Of a stretch of 64,000 nucleotides of DNA, positions 51,858 through 60,113 are shown piece after piece. This DNA is from Candidatus Chloroploca mongolica (GTDB lineage Bacteria; Chloroflexota; Chloroflexia; Chloroflexales; Chloroflexaceae), in assembly GCF_004762035.2 (NCBI RefSeq), contig NZ_SIJK02000001.1, positions 1 through 64,000 of the forward strand. The letters are read 5' to 3'. Below the pieces are notes generated by a model. The model was not told the DNA's origin. It did no database searches and worked only from the letters and a program-made list of their open reading frames with translations. How positions within the stretch are numbered: position 1 is the stretch's first letter; each line of letters begins with the position of its first letter. A program made the translations under genes and the position numbers.

Positions 51858-53672
51858 ATGCTTGGAGGGTTTGCCAATCGGATCGCCCACGTTGACCTCA
51901 CGAATCGTACCGTTGAATATCGCGCCATCCCCGATGACTGGGCTCGCCTCTATATCGGTGCGCGTGGCCTCGCTGTCCGCTATCTGTTTGAGAATGGTCC
52001 CCAGGTTGAGCCGTTTAGCCCCGAGAATATGCTCTGCTTTATGAATGGGCCGCTCACTGGTACCGATGCGAATATGAGCGGGCGTCAGGCCGTGGTGACC
52101 AAGTCGCCACTCACTGGCACCGTGACCGATAGCCATATCGGTGGCTGGTCAGCCGCCCGGATGCGCTGGGCGGGTTTTGATGGCCTGGTGATTACCGGCA
52201 AGGCCGATGCTCCTGTCTATCTCTATCTGGAGAACGGTGAGGTTTCGATCCGCGATGCCAGCGATCTCTGGGGCAAGGGTATTCACACGGTGATCCCGAT
52301 GCTCAAGGAGCGGTACGGTGAGAAGGATCTGAGTGTGATGGCGATCGGCCAGTCAGGTGAGAATCTGATCCGCTATGCTGGATGGGTCAATGAGAATGAC
52401 CGCGCTGCCGGTCGCGGTGGTACCGGTGCGGTCGGTGGTAGCAAGCATCTCAAGGCTATTGTGATCAAGGCTGCGCGGGCAATTCCCAAGGCCGATGATC
52501 GCGAGGCCTGGAAACTCGCCCATAAGCGTGCGCTCGCAACGATTATGGACGAGAAGAATATTACGAGCCCCCGCAAGGGTGGTCTTTCGGTCTATGGTAC
52601 CAATGTGTTGATGAATATCACCAATACAATCGGTGCCTTGCCGGCTTTTAATAGCCAGAAAACTTCCTTTGGCAACCGTGCCGAATTGATCAGCGGTGAG
52701 TATGTCAATGACAATATTCTCGTTGATAATCCCACTTGCCACGCCTGCCCGGTTGCCTGCAAGAAAGAGGTTGAGATCAAGGAAGGTCCGTGGAAGGGCC
52801 TGCGCATGGAGAGTGTCGAGTATGAGCCGGCCTGGGCCGTCGGTGCTAACTGTGGCCTCGATGATATCAATACGGTCGCCAAGTTGATCGATCTCTGCAA
52901 TGACCACGGGATGGATCCGATTGAGCTCGGCAATGTCTTTTCGTGTTATATGGAGTGTTGCGAGCGTGGCTATGCCAATGGCGGCGGCCCGCTGCTTTGG
53001 GGCGACGCGATGGCGATGGTCGAGATGACGACGAAGATTGCGCTGCGTGACGGTGTCGGCGACATTCTCGCCGAGGGCACCGCCCGCGTGGCCGCCCACT
53101 ACAACCATCCCGAGCTGAGCATGACGGTCAAAGGCCAGGCCATTCCTGCCTATGACCCCCGTGGGCTCAAGGGCATGGGCATTGCCTATGCGACGAGCAA
53201 CCGTGGTGCCTGTCACCTCCGCGCCTATACGCCCGCCAGTGAGCTTGGCGTTATTCCGCTCAAGACCGATCCGCTGGCATGGAAGGGCAAGGGTGAACTC
53301 ACCAAGCTGTTCCAGGATCTGCACGCCTTCTCGGATAGCCTCGATCTCTGCAAGTTCAGTGCGTTTGCGGAAGGTGCCGAAGAGTATGCCGCCCAGTATT
53401 CGGCCTATGTCGGGGTTCCGTTCACGGTCGAGGATGTGCTCGTCGCTGGCGAGCGCATCTATAACCTCGAACGCCGCTTTAATAACCTCGCCGGAATCGC
53501 CGAGGGCAGCGACTATCTGCCTGATCGCTTCACGAAAGAGCCGTCGACCTCGCCTGGTTCCGAAGGCCATGTCTGCGAGCTTGATCTGATGCTTGAAGAG
53601 TACTATACCGCCCGTGGCTGGGTCAATGGCGTGGTGCCCGAGGCCAAGCTGCACGAGTTGCAGGTCGTCTAA
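51858..53672 (+). CDS. Aldehyde:ferredoxin oxidoreductase (tungsten-type)
   Basis: A 604-residue enzyme of the AOR family. The N-terminal pterin-binding domain ('IGARGLAVRYLFENG', 'TGTVTDSHIGGWSAARMRWA', 'AAGRGGTGAVGGSKHLKAI') is typical. The single 4Fe-4S cluster ligands are 'CHACPVACKKEVEIKEG' (about residues 295-311) and the late 'SLDLCKFSAF' (about 493-502). AOR oxidises aldehydes to acids, or reduces acids, using ferredoxin in the cytoplasm. A strong AAGGAGG precedes the ATG. It has a structured leader and is followed by a 27-base-arm terminator. The link to the Hdr-Mvh complex would be shared reduced ferredoxin. Confidence 0.95.
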   Translation: MLGGFANRIAHVDLTNRTVEYRAIPDDWARLYIGARGLAVRYLFENGPQVEPFSPENMLCFMNGPLTGTDANMSGRQAVVTKSPLTGTVTDSHIGGWSAARMRWAGFDGLVITGKADAPVYLYLENGEVSIRDASDLWGKGIHTVIPMLKERYGEKDLSVMAIGQSGENLIRYAGWVNENDRAAGRGGTGAVGGSKHLKAIVIKAARAIPKADDREAWKLAHKRALATIMDEKNITSPRKGGLSVYGTNVLMNITNTIGALPAFNSQKTSFGNRAELISGEYVNDNILVDNPTCHACPVACKKEVEIKEGPWKGLRMESVEYEPAWAVGANCGLDDINTVAKLIDLCNDHGMDPIELGNVFSCYMECCERGYANGGGPLLWGDAMAMVEMTTKIALRDGVGDILAEGTARVAAHYNHPELSMTVKGQAIPAYDPRGLKGMGIAYATSNRGACHLRAYTPASELGVIPLKTDPLAWKGKGELTKLFQDLHAFSDSLDLCKFSAFAEGAEEYAAQYSAYVGVPFTVEDVLVAGERIYNLERRFNNLAGIAEGSDYLPDRFTKEPSTSPGSEGHVCELDLMLEEYYTARGWVNGVVPEAKLHELQVV

Positions 53673-53681
53673 GCCTTCTGC

Positions 53682-53738
53682 GTATGCTCACATGACAAAA
53701 CGGCCAGCAACGCTGGCCGTTTTGTCATGTGAGCATAC
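53682..53738. terminator. Very long perfect terminator hairpin after AOR
   Basis: Twenty-seven-base perfect arms, beginning GTATGCTCACATGACAAAAC, around AAC. This is the longest terminator in the window and probably acts on both strands. Confidence 0.85.
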
Positions 53739-53769
53739 GGTTTCAGGGCGCTTGCTCGTTTACGCTCAG

Positions 53770-53823
53770 CGGAGTGCCGACTTCAGTCGGCTGAGCGGGA
53801 AGCCGACTGAAGTCGGCACTCCG
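53770..53823. repeat. GGAGTGCCG-family palindrome
   Basis: CGGAGTGCCGACTTCAGTCG arms are perfect around a small centre. It lies between the AOR terminator and the moaD operon. Confidence 0.75.
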
Positions 53824-53857
53824 CGTCGAGGGTAGCGCCGAAGCTGCTTTGCGCTGC

Positions 53858-54124
53858 TTATCCTCCGCCGCGGGTCTGGAGTTTCACTGTCAGGCCCTCG
53901 CGGATCGGTTGCAGGGCGTTGATATCGCCTTCAAACGCGATGTAGACCTGCCCGATACGGAGCGAACCTACCTCGTAGTCATGCAGTTGCGTCAAGTAGG
54001 CATACCAGTCTGGGCCACGCACGGCGTAATCGCCTTCCAGCGTGCCTCCAAGCTCTTCGAGATATGCACGCAAGAGCCAAAGGGGGACGGCCCGAATTGG
54101 TTCGTCGAAATTGATCGTATTCAT
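53858..54124 (-). CDS. Unknown small protein coupled to moaD
   Basis: An 88-residue protein whose ATG overlaps the moaD stop (TAATGA) after AGGAGG, so the two are translationally coupled. It has alternating beta-strand and helix stretches ('VPLWLLRAYLEELGGTLEG', 'EVGSLRIGQVYIAFEG') and ends in Gly-Gly-Gly. I do not recognise the family. The coupling and the nearby AOR suggest a role in pterin cofactor sulfuration or AOR maturation. Confidence 0.7.
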   Translation of the reverse strand: MNTINFDEPIRAVPLWLLRAYLEELGGTLEGDYAVRGPDWYAYLTQLHDYEVGSLRIGQVYIAFEGDINALQPIREGLTVKLQTRGGG

Positions 54125-54402
54125 TATCCTCCTGCCACCGCCGGAAAGACATCAATGACATCTTCGGCGGTGATTGTTGCCTCCATGCCCCCGTCGCGGT
54201 ATGGTGCATCGCGACCGTTAATAAAGACATGCACATGTTGATAGAGTTCGCCATGCTCATCGAGCAGTTGTTCGCGCAGGGGCGGCCATTGCTCCACGAG
54301 GCTGGTGACTAGTTCGCGTACGGTGACACCCTCCTCAAGCGGTAGTTCCACCGTACGCCCCCCCACGATTGGACGTAGCGTTGCGTAGAAGTTAATTTTC
54401 AT
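54124..54402 (-). CDS. MoaD/ThiS-family sulfur carrier
   Basis: A 92-residue ubiquitin-like protein. The ATG at 54402 follows GGAGG and starts 'MKINFYATLRPIVGGRTVEL'. The C-terminus is the required Gly-Gly ('FPAVAGG'), which is adenylated and thiocarboxylated to give sulfur to molybdopterin. The full-length fold is present. It lies convergent to the AOR gene, suggesting it serves the tungsten cofactor, as in archaeal AOR clusters. It is flanked on the same strand by two unknown proteins. Confidence 0.85.
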   Translation of the reverse strand: MKINFYATLRPIVGGRTVELPLEEGVTVRELVTSLVEQWPPLREQLLDEHGELYQHVHVFINGRDAPYRDGGMEATITAEDVIDVFPAVAGG

Positions 54403-54451
54403 GGTATGCCTCCGGCTGGGAGTTTCGTTGATACTTGGCAAAACATTGCCC

Positions 54452-54793
54452 TCAGGCAGACGAAGGTGCCGCAGCCACGACGGCTGCCACCAGTTTGGCA
54501 AGTTCCTCTTCCCAGAGGTGCCGAACGGGATCGGTCATGGTGCGTCCGTGTGTATTGATCCGGAAGATGACGGCCATCACGGCGGTTTCGGGTTGTTGTG
54601 GCCGAACCTCCACCTCGACGGCGACTGACCACTGGTCGAGTGATGGCTCTAGCTCGGTAAACTGGCGCTGGTCGCGGACAAAGCCGTTCCCCCACCATTT
54701 GCGCCGATAGCCCGCGTTGCGCAGATACGCAACGGCCCGTTGATAGGCCACGGGCGCAGGCATGGGCAATTCACGGATGGTGTGGAGTTCCAT
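54452..54793 (-). CDS. Unknown protein, first gene of the moaD operon
   Basis: A 113-residue protein with no recognised domain. It has a beta-rich middle ('LDQWSVAVEVEVRPQQPETA', then 'MAVIFRINTHGRTM') and a helical C-terminus ('HLWEEELAKLVAAVVAAA'), which looks like a real fold. It starts 49 bases upstream of moaD on the same strand. The upstream region shares a 63-base gap with the divergent MFS gene. A role near the moaD-AOR function is inferred only from position. Confidence 0.6.
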   Translation of the reverse strand: MELHTIRELPMPAPVAYQRAVAYLRNAGYRRKWWGNGFVRDQRQFTELEPSLDQWSVAVEVEVRPQQPETAVMAVIFRINTHGRTMTDPVRHLWEEELAKLVAAVVAAAPSSA

Positions 54794-54856
54794 CGGACGG
54801 TCTTTTCTGGTACTATCCTATCCTACCTGTGTATTATACCTGGATCTCTCACATAT

Positions 54857-56137
54857 ATGCAGCTTCATCGTGCCGCTCGACGTTATTTGCTCGCGACCGC
54901 CTTGCTCACCACCGGTCTAGCGATCCGGATGCTCTTTTTGAATCTGTTGCTGGTCGAGCTTGGCTATGATCGTCAAACGGTAGCCTTACCATTGATCAGC
55001 GATCTACCGTTGCTCGGGCTTTTCAACAGTCTCCCGGTGGTGGCGGGGGTGCTGAGCAGCTTGCCGCTCTGGTGGCTGGTCACCCGTACCGGCCCGGTGG
55101 TTGGACTCTTTGTGGGCGGGGTGCTCTTTGCGGTGTCGCTGGTGCTGACGGCGAGTTCGATGGCACCGGTACCGCTGGCGCTGGGCCTTGCGCTGGGTGG
55201 CCCTGCCTCGGTGCTCGCGACCGTCAGTGCGGCCCCGTTTATGATGCGCTATAGTGCTGATGCCCCTGGGCGCAATCGGCTCTTTGCGCTCAACGCCGGC
55301 TTTGCGCTTGGCTTTGCGGGGCTGGGTAGCCTGGTGGGCGGTTTGCTGCCGGGGGTGGCGGTGGTTCTGCTCGATCTTCTCCCACAGAGCGCGGCGGCAT
55401 ACCAGGCGACCTTTGCTGTGGCAAGCATTATTGGGGTCATTGGGGTCTGGCCACTCGCCCTGAATCTGCGTGAAGGTGACCGGGTTGCTACGACCGATCG
55501 TCTGCCACTGGCGACATCGCGTGAGACGCCGTCGCCCAGGAAGCTCGGGGTGTTGCTGGCGGAAGGTCGCACCTTGCTGGTGGCAGGCCGGTATGCATTG
55601 CCATTCCTAATCTCGCCGCTGCTCATCTCAACCGGGGCAGCTTTGCTGATCCCCTTTCTCAACCTCTACTTTCGGCAGCAATTTGGGGCCTCTGACGCTG
55701 CCCTCGGCTTCATCTTTGCCGTGATCGGCATAGGCACAGGTGTTGCGACCCTGGGGGCACCCTGGCTCGCGCGGTACCTGGGGCAAATGGGCAGTGTCAT
55801 TGCCACACAGCTTCTAGCGATACCGTGCCTAATCATGCTTGGCCTAGCCCCGACCCTTGGCCTGGCCTTTATCGTTGCGTTCGTGCGGGCCGCCCTGATG
55901 AACATGGCCTCACCGCTCTACGATGTCTATGCGATGGAACGCACCCCGGAAGCGGCGCGGCCCATCGTGATTGGCCTGATCAAAGGCGCTTTCGCGGCTG
56001 GCTACCTCTTTGGCCCACCGATCAGCGCCCAGGTGCAACGTGACCATGGCTTCGGGCCGCTCTTCATCGCCACCGCGATCCTCTACGCCTGCGCGGCCCT
56101 GGTCAATCTTGGGTTGCGGCATTATATCGAGGCCTGA
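54857..56137 (+). CDS. MFS transporter (12 TM)
   Basis: A 426-residue transporter starting at ATG 54857; the frame opens at 54740, but the upstream part is not protein-like. About twelve hydrophobic helices are present. Typical MFS sites include 'RYSADAPGRNRLFALNAGFA' (middle) and 'MNMASPLYDVYAMERTPEAA'. This arrangement belongs to a group of MFS proteins of unknown substrate. It is divergent from the moaD operon, and a TGGTACTAT extended -10 at 54808-54816 may serve it. Confidence 0.8.
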   Translation: MQLHRAARRYLLATALLTTGLAIRMLFLNLLLVELGYDRQTVALPLISDLPLLGLFNSLPVVAGVLSSLPLWWLVTRTGPVVGLFVGGVLFAVSLVLTASSMAPVPLALGLALGGPASVLATVSAAPFMMRYSADAPGRNRLFALNAGFALGFAGLGSLVGGLLPGVAVVLLDLLPQSAAAYQATFAVASIIGVIGVWPLALNLREGDRVATTDRLPLATSRETPSPRKLGVLLAEGRTLLVAGRYALPFLISPLLISTGAALLIPFLNLYFRQQFGASDAALGFIFAVIGIGTGVATLGAPWLARYLGQMGSVIATQLLAIPCLIMLGLAPTLGLAFIVAFVRAALMNMASPLYDVYAMERTPEAARPIVIGLIKGAFAAGYLFGPPISAQVQRDHGFGPLFIATAILYACAALVNLGLRHYIEA

Positions 56138-56282
56138 TCGCCTCGGTGCGGGGCGAATTTCAGCAGGCCATTGCCCAAATCACCGCTGCTCAGGCACAGA
56201 TCCACCACCTTGGCAAAAGCCCCGGCCAGTCGCAGCCCTTGTTCGATGACAACGGGCAATCGCTCGAAGGTAGTCTGGCAGA

Positions 56283-56715
56283 GAAACTCTGTGTCGAGAT
56301 CAACGGTGTTGAGCAACTGGCGTATGAATATGCTCTGGTATACTACAGACAACACGGCGACCTGCGCATGGTGCGCATGCTGGAAGCCCCCCGCCGACCA
56401 TGGCGAGCCCGCTCCCGACTGCATAGGAAGCGCTGCGCGACGAATACATGCACCGAACTGGCATCGGCACCACCCGCACAATGACCTCGGTCATCACGGG
56501 CATTTTTTTGCCCTCTTGGCAATTCCGCGAGTACATGTTGGCAGAAAAGGTCAACCTGTGGCGCGGCAAGGTCTACTCACGTTTATGCGACTTTGGCCTG
56601 TGGGATTACTATGCTCGCCACCGACTTGAACCAGGTGGTGACTGAACTGGATGTCCTGGTCTATTTCTTCTACGGCCAATACGACTACACCTGCGCCATG
56701 GAGATAAAACAATGA
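56283..56715 (+). pseudogene. Alpha/beta hydrolase remnant with frameshifts
   Basis: Pieces of one alpha/beta hydrolase C-terminus are readable in successive frames: 'LAYEYALVYYRQHGDLRMV', then (frame shifted) 'ALRDEYMHRTGIGTTRTM' and 'WQFREYMLAEKVNLWRGKVY', then (shifted back at 56611) 'LATDLNQVVTELDVLVYFF', 'YGQYDYTC'. The His/Asp end of the catalytic triad is missing its frame. The stop at 56713-56715 overlaps the start of the next gene. The stretch 56146-56282 before it is not assigned. Confidence 0.65.
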
Positions 56716-57254
56716 AGATCACAGACTGTCAACGTGAAATGCGTTCTGCCTTTTTGGGTGGATTTGCCGGGCAACTGGTTTCCGGCATTATCTGGCTCGT
56801 TGCCGCCGCGCTTGGAACCTGGCTCGCGCCGAGGGCCGGCATGATAGCGCTCTTTTTTGGCAGCATGGCTCTCTTCCCGCTCACCCAACTCGGTGTGCGC
56901 CTACTCGGGCGCCCCGGCAAAGTCAGCCCGGAGAATGGACTGTGGTCGCTCGGTACACAGGTCGCGTTTACCGTGCCGCTCAACTTCCTGCTCGTTGGCG
57001 CAGCCACGCTCTACCGCGAGAACTGGTTCTTCCCAGCAGCGATGGTCGTAGTTGGCGCACATTACCTTCCCTTCATCACGCTGTACGGCATGAAGGTGTT
57101 TGGCATCCTGGCCGGGTTGCTGGTTGTCACTGGGGCCGGGCTAGCGCTCTATGGGCCGGACATGTTCAGCCTGGGCGGTTGGGTAACGGCTGTGCTCCTC
57201 ATCGCTTTTGCCTTCATCGGACGGCATCTCATCTTGCGCGAGGAGCAGCAATGA
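56712..57254 (+). CDS. Small integral membrane protein (DUF7010-like)
   Basis: A 180-residue membrane protein with about six predicted helices. It starts at ATG 56712, which overlaps the stop of the hydrolase remnant, so it once may have been its coupled partner. Conserved-looking polar spots are 'GIIWLVAAALGTWLAPR' and 'FFPAAMVVVGAHYLPFITLY'. No transport motif is visible. It resembles a family of small uncharacterised membrane proteins, and the function is unknown. Confidence 0.6.
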   Translation: MKITDCQREMRSAFLGGFAGQLVSGIIWLVAAALGTWLAPRAGMIALFFGSMALFPLTQLGVRLLGRPGKVSPENGLWSLGTQVAFTVPLNFLLVGAATLYRENWFFPAAMVVVGAHYLPFITLYGMKVFGILAGLLVVTGAGLALYGPDMFSLGGWVTAVLLIAFAFIGRHLILREEQQ

Positions 57255-57289
57255 TACATTTCATCTCATTCTCCGGAAAGATTTGACTT

Positions 57290-57922
57290 ATGAAAATCAA
57301 TCGCATCCTTTTTGAGACCATTGCTGTAACTGCTATTACTCTTTTGGGAATGCTGCTCATCCCGTCGGCAAAAACGTTGTTTGCGCTTGTGCCGGTCGCG
57401 TACCTGCTGATCGAGCGCCATCTGCGTAAGCGCAGTTGGGGCGAGTTAGGCTTTAACCTCCGCACGTTTTGGGACGATTTGCGCGCCAATTGGATGCTGT
57501 TCATCCTGTTGGGCTTTGTTATTCAACCCCTGGTTGCCCTGTGGGCAAAGGCATACTTCCCATCTTTTTTGGCGCATGTCCAGGATCGCCTGCCCTTTGA
57601 AACGGGGATCTCTTGGGGTGTTTTGCTCCCATTGTTGGCATTTTCCCTGATTGGCGAGGAGATGACCTACCGGACGCTCATTCAGGGCAGGCTGACTCCG
57701 TTTATCGGAATTCCGGCAGCAATCGGGGTGGCTTCGCTCCTGTTTGGGTTGGCGCATTTTGCCCCCGGGCCGGGACTCATCGTTTTGACGGACATCGGCC
57801 TGATTGTCGTTGATTCGATTTTGTATGGCATCATGTTTGCCCGCCGTAATAACCTGTGGGTGGTCTGGCTGGCGCACCTGCTGGGCGATATCTTTGGGCT
57901 TTTAGTGTTGATGTCCGTGTGA
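57290..57922 (+). CDS. CPBP/CAAX-type intramembrane metalloprotease
   Basis: A 210-residue membrane protein with about eight helices. The Abi/CPBP motifs are all there: 'LIGEEMTYRTLIQG' (E-E-x-x-x-R, about residues 119-132), 'LLFGLAHFAPGPG' (F-x-x-x-H) and 'VVWLAHLLGDIFGL' (H-x-x-x-D/N, near the C-terminus). It is probably an active intramembrane protease of unknown substrate. It is placed between a small membrane protein gene and the SLC13-type permease on the same strand. Confidence 0.82.
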   Translation: MKINRILFETIAVTAITLLGMLLIPSAKTLFALVPVAYLLIERHLRKRSWGELGFNLRTFWDDLRANWMLFILLGFVIQPLVALWAKAYFPSFLAHVQDRLPFETGISWGVLLPLLAFSLIGEEMTYRTLIQGRLTPFIGIPAAIGVASLLFGLAHFAPGPGLIVLTDIGLIVVDSILYGIMFARRNNLWVVWLAHLLGDIFGLLVLMSV

Positions 57923-57929
57923 GGAGAAC

Positions 57930-59792
57930 ATGATGACCAGTGACATTCTCATTGTACTCAGTATTCTTTTGGCAACGATCATTCTTTTTGTTAGTGATCG
58001 TTTGCGTTTGGATGTGGTGGCGCTGCTTGCGCTGCTCGCGCTTACCCTGACCGGTATCCTGACCCCTGCTGAGGCGTCGGCAGGGTTTGGCGATACGGTC
58101 GTGATCCTGATTGCGGCCCTTTTTGTGGTTGGTGAGGCGTTGTTGCAGACGGGGGTGGCGGCTTCGATTAGCCGCTGGCTCGGGCGGGTTGCCGGGACGA
58201 GTGAGTTACGCATTATTGTGATGTTGATGGTGGTGGTGGCCCCGCTCTCGGCGTTTATCAGTTCGACCGGGACGGTGGCGATTATGCTACCGGTGGTGGT
58301 CGCGCTTGCCCGGCGCGCTCGCATTAGCCCCTCGCGCTTGCTGATCCCGATGGCGTATGCGGCGCTCATCGGCGGCATGTTGACGCTGATTGGAACCCCA
58401 CCGAATCTTGTTGCGAGTGAAGCTCTGGCGAATGCAGGGCGTGATCCATTTGGCTTCTTTAGTTTTACGCCGATTGGCCTGCTTGTTTTGGGGGTGGCGA
58501 TCATCTTCATGGCCCTGGCCGGGCGTCATCTGCTCCCTACCAGAGTTCAGCCGCCCGCAGATGCACCTGATGCGCGCAATGATGCGGTTACATCCGCTGA
58601 GTTGATTGATGCGTATGCCGTGAAGGATGATCTTGTCTCGCTGCGTGTTCGTCCAACGTCACCCTTGATTGGCAAGAGTGTCGTCGAGAGCACGTTGAGC
58701 ACAGCGTACGACGTGACGTTGCTGGCTTCGTATCCGTGGCAGAATGATCGTGCGCAGCCAGGCAAAGCCCGGGCGGTCAATGCCAATACACGGTTTGCGG
58801 CAGGCGATCTGCTGGATCTGCAAGCGCCGACGGCTCAGGCCGAGCGGATGGCGACGGAACTTGACCTGGATGTGTTGCCTTCGCCCCTCGAGAGCGGCCA
58901 TTTGAACACAGGGCTGTTGGTCGTCGAAGTAGCCCTGACGCCACGTTCGAGCTTTCTTGGGCGCTCGGTGGTGGATCTGGCGGTGCGCAGTCGTTTCGGG
59001 GTCAATGTGCTTGGTGTGCAACGCCTGGGGCAGCCGCTCAAGGGTGCTTTTGCCCAGGAACAACTGCGTTTCGGGGATACGTTGCTGGTCGCCGGACCAA
59101 TGGTGACACTCGCCCCGCTTGTGCGTGATCAGCGCTACTACGGTGATTTTGTGATTGCGGCGGTGCCGCCCGAACTCGAGGCCGAACAAGAGACAACCAT
59201 GGCTCCGCAGGCCCCTGTTGCGATCATCATTACCCTCTTGATGCTGATCGTGATGGCTGGAGGATGGGTGCCGACGATGACGGTTGCACTGCTTGCGGCA
59301 GTGGCCCTGGTGCTGACGGGTTGCGTCAAAGTCACGGAGGTCTACAAACGCATGAGTTGGGAGAGTCTGGTCTTGATTGCGGCGATGCTGCCGATGGCAA
59401 CGGCGCTGAACAAGACGGGAGGCACGTCGCTGATTGCCGGGGGCATTGTCGAGACGATCGGCCCGCTCGGGCCACTGGCGCTGATCGTAGGGATGTTCTT
59501 GCTCACCACCATCTTCAGTCAGTTCATCTCGAATACGGCGACGGCGGTGCTGATGATGCCGATTGCGCTCGAAGCCGCCAGCCGGCTTGGCATTGGCCCC
59601 GAACCGCTCTTGATGACCGTTGCAATTGCCGCCTCGACCGCCTTTGCCACCCCGATCGCCTCACCTGTCAACACCCTGGTGCTGACCCCGGGTGGGTATC
59701 GTTTTGCCGACTATGCGCGGGCGGGCCTCCCCTTGCAACTGCTGGTGCTGGTGATCTGCATGATCTTTGTGCCACTTCTGTTTCCGTTTTAG
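57930..59792 (+). CDS. SLC13/DASS-type permease with two TrkA-C domains
   Basis: A 620-residue transporter. Helical halves (about residues 1-210 and 425-620) flank two cytosolic RCK-C/TrkA-C regulatory domains (about 220-415). Helix motifs include 'ISSTGTVAIMLPVVVALAR' (S-T/N-T hairpin), 'LIGTPPNLVASEAL' and the matching 'FISNTATAVLMMPIALEAA' in the second half. The family moves dicarboxylates, sulfate or phosphate with sodium; the substrate is not evident. GAGGAGAAC precedes the start, which has two in-frame ATGs (57930 and 57933). Confidence 0.9.
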   Translation: MMTSDILIVLSILLATIILFVSDRLRLDVVALLALLALTLTGILTPAEASAGFGDTVVILIAALFVVGEALLQTGVAASISRWLGRVAGTSELRIIVMLMVVVAPLSAFISSTGTVAIMLPVVVALARRARISPSRLLIPMAYAALIGGMLTLIGTPPNLVASEALANAGRDPFGFFSFTPIGLLVLGVAIIFMALAGRHLLPTRVQPPADAPDARNDAVTSAELIDAYAVKDDLVSLRVRPTSPLIGKSVVESTLSTAYDVTLLASYPWQNDRAQPGKARAVNANTRFAAGDLLDLQAPTAQAERMATELDLDVLPSPLESGHLNTGLLVVEVALTPRSSFLGRSVVDLAVRSRFGVNVLGVQRLGQPLKGAFAQEQLRFGDTLLVAGPMVTLAPLVRDQRYYGDFVIAAVPPELEAEQETTMAPQAPVAIIITLLMLIVMAGGWVPTMTVALLAAVALVLTGCVKVTEVYKRMSWESLVLIAAMLPMATALNKTGGTSLIAGGIVETIGPLGPLALIVGMFLLTTIFSQFISNTATAVLMMPIALEAASRLGIGPEPLLMTVAIAASTAFATPIASPVNTLVLTPGGYRFADYARAGLPLQLLVLVICMIFVPLLFPF

Positions 59793-59852
59793 GCCCGACG
59801 TAGTGCCGACTTCAGTCGGCTGAGGCCGACTGAAGTCGGCACTACGTCGGGC
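59793..59852. repeat. GGAGTGCCG-family palindrome, variant ends
   Basis: GCCCGACGTAGTGCCGACTT and complement around a four-base centre; the outer ends are GCCCGACGTA instead of GGAG. It directly follows the permease stop and may act as its terminator. Confidence 0.7.
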
Positions 59853-60113
59853 ACAAACTGTCAAGTGCCTACGAACCTTGTCAAAGGCGCAAAGCTGGGT
59901 ATGGAGATCCATCAAACCTTCGCGCCCTAGCGCCTTTGCGTCAAGACGGATCAACCTTAGCGGTGAGGCTCTATCTTTGTGAAACTCGTACTGGTATAAT
60001 GTCAATGGAGGGTAGATTGATCTTCCGGAATTATTCCTGGCAAGGGAGCCTGGATGAAGCCTTCGCTACATGCGCTGTTGCGGTAGCGAGTACCGGTTTA
60101 TCAGAGAGGCCTT
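59853..60113. other. Intergenic stretch with a repeat and a promoter
   Basis: About 260 bases (321 with the palindrome). It holds a TTTGACGC-type element in inverted arrangement (59881-59945) and an extended -10 TGGTATAAT (TATAAT 59995-60000), which gives a leader of about 107 bases for the UspA gene. Confidence 0.55.

Noticed and set aside
52353-53654. Long open frame antisense to the AOR gene
   Set aside because: Shadow frame; AOR motifs on the other strand are conclusive.
56122-56481. Open frame on the minus strand over the hydrolase remnant
   Set aside because: No recognisable family; the plus-strand hydrolase pieces explain the region better.
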